Below, piece after piece: positions 1 to 6,785 of a stretch of 64,000 nucleotides of DNA (position 1 is the first letter of the stretch; each line of letters starts with the position of its first letter). Position numbers and translations under genes: made by a program. The stretch spans positions 62,001 through 126,000 of the forward strand of contig JADJJE010000002.1 in assembly GCA_016706685.1 (NCBI GenBank), read 5' to 3'. The notes beneath the pieces are model-generated. The model saw only the letters and a list, made by a program, of their open reading frames with translations, did not search any database and was not told the origin of the DNA. The DNA is from Sandaracinaceae bacterium (GTDB lineage: Bacteria > Myxococcota_A > Polyangia > Polyangiales > Houyiibacteriaceae).

Positions 1-1
1 C

Positions 2-493
2 CCCGAGGTGTCGCGTCGCTACCACACGCTGCCGTGCCCCGAGGACTGCCACGTGATGGGCGTGTCCATGGGCGGCTACGGCTCGCTGCGCCTGGTGATG
101 GACCGCCCCGGGCGCTTCGCGTCGCTCACCGCCATCAGCGCCCCCATCTTCGACACCGAGCAGATGATGACGTTCGCGACCGACCGCATGACGTCGCTGT
201 TCATCCCGGTGCACCGCGTGTGGGGGCCGGCCAACGAGGCCGAGATCCGCGGGCGCGACCCCTTCCTGGTGTGGCGTAGCGTGGCCGACCTGCACGGCAC
301 GCGCGTGGCCATCCACTGGGGCAGCGACGACCGCGAAGGCATCAAGGAGACCAACGAGCGGCTGCACGAGCACTTCGAGCAGCAGGGCATCCCGCACACG
401 GCCGTGGAGTACACCGGCAACCACAGCTGGCGCAGCTGGAGCCCGGTGATCCAGGGCGCCATGCGCGAGCAGCTGGGTACGGCCGCGGAGTAG
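2..493 (+). CDS. Alpha/beta hydrolase (esterase D-like), 5' end outside the window
   Basis: The reading frame is open to the first base, so this is the C-terminal 163 residues of a gene that begins upstream. It carries the nucleophile elbow GVSMGGYGS, the G-x-S-x-G motif of the esterase D/PF00756 branch of alpha/beta hydrolases. A late Asp in the GSDDREG segment and the His in GNHSWRSW are plausible remaining members of the Ser-Asp-His triad. Substrate cannot be told. It ends about 70 nt before the FabG-like gene on the same strand, so it may belong to the same lipid-related cluster. Confidence 0.75.
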   Translation, partial: PEVSRRYHTLPCPEDCHVMGVSMGGYGSLRLVMDRPGRFASLTAISAPIFDTEQMMTFATDRMTSLFIPVHRVWGPANEAEIRGRDPFLVWRSVADLHGTRVAIHWGSDDREGIKETNERLHEHFEQQGIPHTAVEYTGNHSWRSWSPVIQGAMREQLGTAAE

Positions 494-564
494 CGCCGCT
501 GGGCAGGGGGAGGGGGCGCAGGGCCGCTGGCCAAGCCGGCGCCCTCCGGTCAGAGTGCAGCCCG

Positions 565-1323
565 ATGGAAGCAACTGCAGCAGGCGGCGCTCAGGCAGCG
601 CCCAAGAAGCCGTGGGCATTGGTCACCGGAGGGAGCCGCGGCATCGGCGCGGCCATCAGCAAGGCGCTGGCGGCGGCGGGCCACCCCATCCTGCTGAACT
701 ACCGCAGCAACGACGCGGCGGCGCAGGCGGTGAAGGCCGAGATCGAGGCGGCGGGCGGGCACGTGCGCCTGCTGCGCTTCGACGTGGTGGACCGCGAGGC
801 CACCTTCGCGGCCATCGATGCGCTCATCGCCGAGGGCCTGCCCATCGGCGTGCTGGTGAACAACGCGGGCGTCTCGGCGGACAACGCCTTCCCCATGATG
901 ACCCCCGAGCAGTGGGACCCCGTCATGCGCGTGAACCTGGACGGCTTCTACAACGTCACGCAGAAGCTGGTCATGCCCATGATCCGCTTGCGCAAGGGCC
1001 GCATCATCACCGTGTCCAGCGTGAGCGGCGTCATCGGCAACCGCGGGCAGGTGAACTACAGCGCCGCCAAGGCCGGGCTGATCGGCGCCACCAAGGCGCT
1101 GGCCATCGAGTGCGCCAAGCGCGGCGTCACCGTCAATGCCGTGGCCCCCGGGCTCATCGAGACCGACATGGTGGTGGACGCGCCGCTCGACATCATCAAG
1201 AAGCACATCCCCATGCGCCGCTTCGGGCAGCCCGAAGAGGTGGCCGCGCTGGTGGCGTTCTTGGCCAGCGACGCGGCCGGCTACATCACGGGGCAGTGCG
1301 TGTCCATCAGCGGCGGGCTCTAG
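565..1323 (+). CDS. fabG: 3-oxoacyl-ACP reductase, FabG-type short-chain dehydrogenase
   Basis: A 252-residue NAD(P)-dependent short-chain dehydrogenase that should reduce a 3-ketoacyl-ACP to the 3-hydroxyacyl form. The cofactor motif TGGSRGIG lies near residues 21-28, NNAG near 96, the catalytic Ser near 151, and the Tyr-x-x-x-Lys pair in NYSAAK near 165-169. The C-terminus ends in ISGGL, as in FabG enzymes. A FabG followed by a COG4648 membrane protein, an LpxL-like acyltransferase and a LolA-like protein is the arrangement seen in aryl polyene-type clusters, so this is probably a dedicated ketoreductase of such a pathway and not the primary fatty acid enzyme. The next gene begins 7 nt downstream. 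Confidence 0.85.
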   Translation: MEATAAGGAQAAPKKPWALVTGGSRGIGAAISKALAAAGHPILLNYRSNDAAAQAVKAEIEAAGGHVRLLRFDVVDREATFAAIDALIAEGLPIGVLVNNAGVSADNAFPMMTPEQWDPVMRVNLDGFYNVTQKLVMPMIRLRKGRIITVSSVSGVIGNRGQVNYSAAKAGLIGATKALAIECAKRGVTVNAVAPGLIETDMVVDAPLDIIKKHIPMRRFGQPEEVAALVAFLASDAAGYITGQCVSISGGL

Positions 1324-1329
1324 CGGCAG

Positions 1330-1956
1330 GTGTTGCGCGTCGTCCTGACCATCCTGAACGTGGTGCTGGCGGTGACCTACCCGCTGGCCGTGTGGTGGTC
1401 GCTCACGCACACCAGCGCGCGCAACACGGGGCTGCTGGTCATGCTGGTGCTCATCCCCGGCATCGCGCTGCGCCTGCGCGGCAAGACCCGCAGCGAGCTG
1501 TGGCCCGTGCTGCGGGTGCCCCTGGTGGTGCTGGGCGTGCTGCTGCTGGGCGTGCTGCTGAACGACCCGCGCTTCGTGTTTGCCATGCCGGTGCTCATCA
1601 ACGTGGGGCTCCTGATCACGTTCGGGAGCACGCTGCGCACGGACCTGCCCATGATCGAGCGCTTCGCGCGCATGCAGGACCCCAACCTGAGCGAGGCACA
1701 GCGCGCCCACTGCCGGCGCTGGACGGTGCGCTGGTGCGTGTTCTTCGTGGTCAACGGCAGCGTGGCGCTCGCGCTCGCGCTGCTGGCCGACGTGCGCAGC
1801 TGGGCCACCTACACGGGCGGCATCGCCTATGCGCTGATGGGCGGCATGTTCACGGCCGAGTTCCTGGAGCGGCGCTACCGCTTCCGCGAGTACGGCCCGG
1901 GCCGGCTCCTGCCGCACGACTGGCTGCTGAAGAAGGTGTGGCCCCCGCATGCCTGA
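1330..1956 (+). CDS. COG4648-type integral membrane protein
   Basis: A 208-residue protein with a GTG start. At least five hydrophobic segments can be seen: near residues 2-18, 33-48, 59-75, 79-98 and 137-155. Composition and context match the COG4648 family of predicted membrane proteins that accompany acyltransferases and ketosynthases in aryl polyene-type clusters. Its biochemical role is not known. The stop overlaps the start of the acyltransferase by 8 nt, which indicates translational coupling. Confidence 0.65.
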   Translation: MLRVVLTILNVVLAVTYPLAVWWSLTHTSARNTGLLVMLVLIPGIALRLRGKTRSELWPVLRVPLVVLGVLLLGVLLNDPRFVFAMPVLINVGLLITFGSTLRTDLPMIERFARMQDPNLSEAQRAHCRRWTVRWCVFFVVNGSVALALALLADVRSWATYTGGIAYALMGGMFTAEFLERRYRFREYGPGRLLPHDWLLKKVWPPHA

Positions 1957-2935
1957 GACCGACCCGCAGGTGCCGGCGCCCGTGACGGCACCCACCGATG
2001 TCGCCGCGCAGCGCCGCTGGCGAGACGTGTCCGAGCACGGCACGCGCGTGGGCATCAAGGCGGTGGTGGTGCTGGCCACGCTCTTCGGCCGCGGCCCCAC
2101 ACGCTTGCTCGGCTTCTTCCTGGCGCTCTACTACACGCTGCGCTCGCGTGTGGCGCGCGAGTCCGGCGACGAGCTGCGGCGCCGCCTGGGGCTGCCGCTC
2201 GGCTTCCGGCCGGCGTTCCACCACGTGCTGCGCTTCGTGCAGACCACCATGGACGCGTTGTTCTTCTTGCGCGGCAAGACCCGCTGGTTCCGGGTGAGCC
2301 GCAACGGCAAGGAGCACCTGCAGCGCCTGCGCGACACCAAGCAGGGCGCGGTGCTCCTGGGCGCGCACCTGGGCAGCTTCTACGCCATGCGCATGCAGAG
2401 CACCGAAGAGGCCCTGCCGCTGTACCCGGTGGTCTACACGCAGCACGCGCGGCGCATCAACGACGTGCTCGAGGACCTGGACCCCGGCGGCAAGACGCGC
2501 CTCATCGAGATGGGCGGCGGCGACCAGCTGGACTTCATGCTCAAGATCCGCGAGCGCGTGGAAGAGGGGGGCCTCGTGGCCATCCTGGGGGACCGCCCGC
2601 CGCCCGATGGCAAGACGGTGGAGGTGGACTTCCTGGGTGGGCGCGTGCTGCTGCCGGCCGGCCCCTACATCCTCGCCGCGTCGCTGCGCTGCCCGGTGTA
2701 CTTCACGGCCGGCCTCTACCGCGGCGGCAACCACTACGAGCTGTTCTGCATCCCGTTCGCCGAGCAGATCGTGCTGCCGCGCGGCGAGCGCCAAGAGGCC
2801 ATCGCGCGCTACGCTCAGCAGTACGCGGACCTGCTGGCCGAGTTCGTGCGCAAGGCCCCCGACAACTGGTTCAACTTCTTCGACTTCTGGAAGCCCGACG
2901 CGAACGAGCCGGGGCCCCGTGAAGAAAAGCCCTGA
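1949..2935 (+). CDS. LpxL/HtrB-like lipid acyltransferase
   Basis: A 328-residue member of the lipid A biosynthesis acyltransferase family (PF03279), expected to move an acyl chain from acyl-ACP at the inner face of the inner membrane. A hydrophobic N-terminal anchor lies near residues 34-60. The family block GAHLGSFYAMR is near 138-148 and GDRPPPDG near 214, followed by the family pattern of a glycine-rich turn, LPAGP and a hydrophobic strand. The catalytic motif is normally H-x4-D/E; here the sixth position is Tyr (HLGSFY), so the acidic partner appears to be missing. Either activity has changed or a different acid serves. Context suggests a substrate other than lipid A. Confidence 0.75.
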   Translation: MPETDPQVPAPVTAPTDVAAQRRWRDVSEHGTRVGIKAVVVLATLFGRGPTRLLGFFLALYYTLRSRVARESGDELRRRLGLPLGFRPAFHHVLRFVQTTMDALFFLRGKTRWFRVSRNGKEHLQRLRDTKQGAVLLGAHLGSFYAMRMQSTEEALPLYPVVYTQHARRINDVLEDLDPGGKTRLIEMGGGDQLDFMLKIRERVEEGGLVAILGDRPPPDGKTVEVDFLGGRVLLPAGPYILAASLRCPVYFTAGLYRGGNHYELFCIPFAEQIVLPRGERQEAIARYAQQYADLLAEFVRKAPDNWFNFFDFWKPDANEPGPREEKP

Positions 2936-2945
2936 GGCCACGTCC

Positions 2946-3602
2946 ATGCAGCTCTCCATGCGCCGCCCCCTGCTCGCCCTCTCGCTCGCCCTCTGCTGCG
3001 TCACCCTCGCCGGTGCCAGCCCCACGTCTTCGCAGGCGCAGCCCGCGGCCCCCACTCTCGAGCGCCTGCTGGCCGGCTTCGCGTCCATGACGGGCATGTC
3101 GGCGCGCTTCGTGGAGGAGAAGCAGATCGCCCTCCTGGTACGGCCCATCCGCAGCGAGGGCGTCCTGTACTTCACGGCTCCCGGGCGGCTGATGCGGCGC
3201 GTGACCTCGCCCACGGTGTCGGCCGCGCTCATCGAGGGCGACACGCTCACGTTCGTGGGCGACGGGCGCCGCGAAGAGATCCCCATCAGCAGCAACGCGG
3301 TGGTGGGCGGCTTCGTGTCGTCGTTCCGGCACGTGCTGGCGGGCGACCGTGCCGCGCTCGAGCGTGCCTTCACGTTGCGCTTCGAGGCCCTCGGCGGTCA
3401 GCGCTGGCGCCTGCGGCTGCTGCCGCGCAACGCGGACCTGCGCCGCTTCCTCACCGAGATGGAGCTGGTGGGTGAAGGAGCGCGCGTCGAAACGATGGTG
3501 ATGCGCGAGGCGAGCGGCGACCTGACCACCACCACGTTCAGCGAGGTGGACACGGCACGTCGGTTCAGTGCCGCCGAGACGCGGGACCTGTTCCGCCTCT
3601 AG
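2946..3602 (+). CDS. LolA-like outer-membrane lipoprotein carrier
   Basis: A 218-residue exported protein. The start at 2946 gives a clean signal peptide (MRRPLLALSLALC..., likely cleaved after SQA near residue 31); an in-frame GTG at 2919 overlapping the previous gene is an alternative. The mature part begins LERLLAGFASMTGMSARFVEEK, matching the start of LolA-like domains, and continues with the beta-rich pattern of that fold, including LYFTAPGRLMRRV. LolA homologues of this type sit in aryl polyene-like clusters and probably carry the lipid product across the periplasm. No partner exporter of the MMPL type follows within the window. Confidence 0.7.
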   Translation: MQLSMRRPLLALSLALCCVTLAGASPTSSQAQPAAPTLERLLAGFASMTGMSARFVEEKQIALLVRPIRSEGVLYFTAPGRLMRRVTSPTVSAALIEGDTLTFVGDGRREEIPISSNAVVGGFVSSFRHVLAGDRAALERAFTLRFEALGGQRWRLRLLPRNADLRRFLTEMELVGEGARVETMVMREASGDLTTTTFSEVDTARRFSAAETRDLFRL

Positions 3603-3716
3603 GGGAAGGCTATAACGGATCACGGGTGAGCCATGGTGGAGCACAGCGGCCCGCGTGGAACCGCCTGGTGCGCCCCGATCTCTGACTGGCTTGGTTATTG
3701 CTGACCTTGCGAGCCA

Positions 3717-4283
3717 ATGACGACGAACGTGGATGGCGAGCAAGGACGCACCAAGGGCACCATCGAGCTGGTGCTGGGTTCCCTGGTGAACGAGGACGTG
3801 GCGGCCATCATCGCGCCCGCTGGGCAGGCTTGTGGGAGCTTCGGCCGCACGCAGCTCGCCATCCATCGGGCCGCTGGGCCGGGCCTCGCCCAGGAGTACC
3901 AAGACTGCGTCGGCAAGCTGCCTGGCGGCCGGCTCAACCCGTTCGACCACATCGTGACCGCCGGCCATGCGCTGCGCGCCCGATACGTGGTGCACTGCGG
4001 CCTCCTCGAGGCGCGGGAGGCGGGCGAGCACGCCGAGGCCGCGCTGGCCAGCTGCCTAGAGGACGTGTTCGAGACCTGCCGCTCGCTGGGGGTGGACTCC
4101 GTGGCGCTGCCCGCGCTGGGCACTGGGGCCTGTGGCTATCGCACCAGCATGGTGGCGCGCGTTTCCATGCGCTGCGCGGTGGCCGCCCAGCGTCACTTGG
4201 CAGGCCCGTCGCGCATCCGCTTCCTGCTGGCGGGCCCGGCCACGTTGGAGAGTTTCCTCCACGCGCTGTCGTCCACGGAGTGA
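3717..4283 (+). CDS. Macro-domain (ADP-ribose-binding) protein
   Basis: A 187-residue single-domain protein. The order of motifs fits a macro domain: an N-terminal strand with LVNEDVAAIIAPAG, then AIHRAAGPGLAQEY, a strand VVHCGLL, and PALGTGACGYR near residues 138-148, which corresponds to the PAISTG-x-YG phosphate-binding loop. Such domains bind or remove ADP-ribose from proteins or metabolites. The usual Asn of the NAAN motif is replaced (APAG), so it may bind but not hydrolyse. It stands alone, with 114 nt before it and a new promoter region after it. Confidence 0.7.
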   Translation: MTTNVDGEQGRTKGTIELVLGSLVNEDVAAIIAPAGQACGSFGRTQLAIHRAAGPGLAQEYQDCVGKLPGGRLNPFDHIVTAGHALRARYVVHCGLLEAREAGEHAEAALASCLEDVFETCRSLGVDSVALPALGTGACGYRTSMVARVSMRCAVAAQRHLAGPSRIRFLLAGPATLESFLHALSSTE

Positions 4284-4355
4284 GTCAAAATGACACAGAC
4301 GTCACGCTGCGGGCGCGTGAGTGTGCGTTTTGTCATGTGGCGTCACATAGCTGAC
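4284..4355 (+). promoter_or_regulatory. Phased TGAC/GTCA half-sites upstream of a porin
   Basis: The gap before the porin holds six TGAC or GTCA tetramers at 4284, 4291, 4301, 4332, 4342 and 4352. The last three are exactly 10 bp apart, as are 4291 and 4301. This looks like a multi-site operator read on one face of the helix. It resembles but does not match a PhoB box (TGTCA repeats at 11 bp). No sigma54 promoter was found here. Confidence 0.4.
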
Positions 4356-4402
4356 ACCAAACCGGCGTGAGGGCGACACATGGGCCTCGTATCCCCGGCG
4401 CC

Positions 4403-5722
4403 ATGTCACAGACGACGTGCTCACGCGCCCTGGCGCTAACCCTGTTGCTGACGGCCGCCACGGCCGAGGCGCAGCCCACCCCCATCGCTCCACCGGACGA
4501 CACGCCCGAGTCACAGGCGGTGGCCACTCCCATCGCGGGGCCCCCAGTGAACCCGGCCGACGTGGATGTCTCGGCCGTCGAAGCCGAAGAGGTGGAGGCC
4601 GAAGAGGCGCCTGTCGACGACACCGGCCGCGTGACGGCCTCGCTCGGGCGCGGCGTTCGCATCGAGAGCACCGATGGCCGCTTCATGCTGAACATCCGCG
4701 CGCGCGCCCAGCTGCTGGCCACGGCGCTGAGCGACACGGATGCGGGCGGCGACGGCTCCATCACCTTCCAGGCGCGCCGCGCGCGTCTGCTCTTCCAGGG
4801 CCATCTGTTCGGGCCCGAGTGGACGTACTACCTGCAGCTCGGCTTCTCCAACCGCGACACCGAGTCCGACCTGCGCCTGCCGCTGCGCGACGCCTACATG
4901 AACTGGTCGGGCCTGCGCGACATGAACATCCGCTTCGGCCAGATGAAGGTGCCGCACGACCGCCAGCGCGTGAACTCGTCGAGCGCACTCCAGATGGTGG
5001 ACCGCTCCATCGTCACGGGCGAGTTCAACTTGGACCGCGACGTGGGCATCCAGCTGTTCTCCACCGACGTGGGCGGCCTCGACGGGCGCCTGGCGTATGC
5101 GGTGGGTGTCTTCGGCGGCGACGGCCGCAACCGCATCACGGGGGACTTCGGCCTGCTCTACGTGGGGCGCGTGTCGTATCTGCCCTTCGGCGGCTTCGAG
5201 GACTACGTGGAGAGCGACCACGGCCGCGCCCCCGAGCCACGCCTCGCGCTGACGGCGGGCTTTGCCTACAACCAGAATTCGGTGCGCGAGCGCAGCACCT
5301 TCCAGGGGACGTACCAGCTCGGCAGCTTCGACTTCATGCACGCCAACTTCGACGCGGTCTTCAAGATGAGCGGCTTCTCGCTCTCGGCGCAGGCGTTCAT
5401 GCGTCAGGCCCGCGGCGCCAACGTGCTCACGGACCCCATGGACCCGGCCAACACCGAGACCGCGCGCGTGGGCTACGGCGCCTTCGTGCAGGCCGGCTAC
5501 CTGTTCACCGACAACCTCGAGCTGGTCGCGCGCTTCGGTGAGATCCGCCCGTCACGCAACGGCGTGAGCGCGCTCGGCCGCCAGGGCGAGCTGGGCGGCG
5601 GCTTGAACTGGTACTTCCAGAAGCACGACTTCAAGATCCAGCTCGACTACTTCTGGCTCTACGGCGACGGCTTCGACGAGGGCCGCCACCAGGTGCGCAT
5701 CCAGTCGCAGTTCTTCTTGTGA
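4403..5722 (+). CDS. OprO/OprP-like outer-membrane porin
   Basis: A 439-residue precursor. The chosen ATG at 4403 gives a short signal peptide ending AEAQ; an in-frame GTG at 4367 would put 12 unlikely residues in front. A Pro/Glu/Ala-rich linker of about 60 residues precedes a beta-barrel. The run VRIESTDGRFMLNIRARAQL, then RRARLLFQG, GPEWTYYLQLGF and IRFGQMKVPHDRQRV, is the pattern of phosphate-selective porin O/P family proteins (PF07396). The chain ends in an aromatic strand with terminal FFL, as outer membrane barrels do. Substrate is unknown; OprO/P relatives pass phosphate or polyphosphate. Two more porins of this general type lie within 20 kb. Confidence 0.75.
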   Translation: MSQTTCSRALALTLLLTAATAEAQPTPIAPPDDTPESQAVATPIAGPPVNPADVDVSAVEAEEVEAEEAPVDDTGRVTASLGRGVRIESTDGRFMLNIRARAQLLATALSDTDAGGDGSITFQARRARLLFQGHLFGPEWTYYLQLGFSNRDTESDLRLPLRDAYMNWSGLRDMNIRFGQMKVPHDRQRVNSSSALQMVDRSIVTGEFNLDRDVGIQLFSTDVGGLDGRLAYAVGVFGGDGRNRITGDFGLLYVGRVSYLPFGGFEDYVESDHGRAPEPRLALTAGFAYNQNSVRERSTFQGTYQLGSFDFMHANFDAVFKMSGFSLSAQAFMRQARGANVLTDPMDPANTETARVGYGAFVQAGYLFTDNLELVARFGEIRPSRNGVSALGRQGELGGGLNWYFQKHDFKIQLDYFWLYGDGFDEGRHQVRIQSQFFL

Positions 5723-5744
5723 GGCCGGGCGAGCAGGCTGCGGC

Positions 5745-6785
5745 TCAGGGCACGACCTCGAGCTGCAGCGTCTGCCAGGTCGTTCCGCCGCGCTCGTCGC
5801 GCAGCACCACGTAGAGCGACAGCACGCCCGGCGTGGTCGGCGCGAGGAAGCGGTTGCGGCTCTCGGTGGCGGTGTCGTCTGCGGCCACGCCCGTGCGCGG
5901 CTGCACCAGACCCGGCTGCGTGGCCAGCCAGGACACGCGCATCGACTCGCGTCGCGTGACAACCTCGCGCTCGAGGGGGTCGAACGCGACATACGTCTCG
6001 GCGCCCTCGCACGTGCGCAAGAGGCGGCAGTCGTCGCTGCAGTCCTCGGCGTTCTCGTCGGGCAAGCAGACGCCATCGCCGCAGACGGCCTCGGTGGGGC
6101 ACTCGGGCCAGCGCACCACCAGCTCGATCTCCTCGCCCGGCGCCAGGGTGACCAGGTCGTTGTTGCGCACTTCCTCCTCCGTCGCGTCCGCCCGAACGAT
6201 GAGCATCTGGTCGATGTCGGGGTTCCGGTTGCGGCGCGTGCGCCGACGAAAGTCGGCCGACTGCTCTTGCGACGCTCCCGCGAGGCCGCAGGAGATGCGG
6301 TGCTCGTAGAACGAGACGGAGTCCCCGAGCGCCACGCGCACGGGCTGTCGGTAGCCACCCGTCACGTCGGGGTCCGCTGGGCGTCCGGCTTCGCCCGTGC
6401 TGGTGGGCGGTGAGTCCGGACCGTAGTAGCGGCAAGCGTCGATGGGCATGGTGGCAGAGACCGGTTCGGCCGCCGAGATGGGCAGCGTGGCCTCCGGATC
6501 GCCCTGCACGCAGCGCGCGCTGACGGGACCCAGCTCCGCCTGCGGCTTGATGTCTTGGCAGTGCTTCCAGTCCAACCGTGCGTCCGTGATGGTTCCGTCC
6601 GGGGACACGACGAGTGCGCGGTAGACCACGGGATCGTTCGGTGCCGCCTCGGGAGGCGTGGCGCTCACCGCGATGACCTGCTGATCGACGATGACTGTCT
6701 CGTCCACGTCGAAGTCCGGGACGCAGCCCGTGAGCACGGCGACGGAGAGGACGGCGAGAGCGCTGGGGCGCGTTAGAAGTTCCAT
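5745..6785 (-). CDS. Lipoprotein with a CGDGxC Cys-rich motif, end of the TonB operon
   Basis: A 346-residue lipoprotein. A hydrophobic signal ends in the lipobox LTGC near residue 20, so the mature protein should be lipid-anchored in the periplasm. Near residues 233-255 it holds CGDGVCLPDENAEDCSDDC, a small disulfide- or metal-binding motif common in myxobacterial surface proteins. It starts inside the last codons of the TonB-dependent receptor gene (13-nt overlap), so it is the last gene of that operon and may help capture the ligand. No enzyme motif is seen. Confidence 0.7.
   Translation of the reverse strand: MELLTRPSALAVLSVAVLTGCVPDFDVDETVIVDQQVIAVSATPPEAAPNDPVVYRALVVSPDGTITDARLDWKHCQDIKPQAELGPVSARCVQGDPEATLPISAAEPVSATMPIDACRYYGPDSPPTSTGEAGRPADPDVTGGYRQPVRVALGDSVSFYEHRISCGLAGASQEQSADFRRRTRRNRNPDIDQMLIVRADATEEEVRNNDLVTLAPGEEIELVVRWPECPTEAVCGDGVCLPDENAEDCSDDCRLLRTCEGAETYVAFDPLEREVVTRRESMRVSWLATQPGLVQPRTGVAADDTATESRNRFLAPTTPGVLSLYVVLRDERGGTTWQTLQLEVVP

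Noticed and set aside
4367..4402. Upstream GTG start for the porin at 4403
   Set aside because: It would put 12 residues ahead of the signal peptide and disrupt it; the ATG at 4403 is better.
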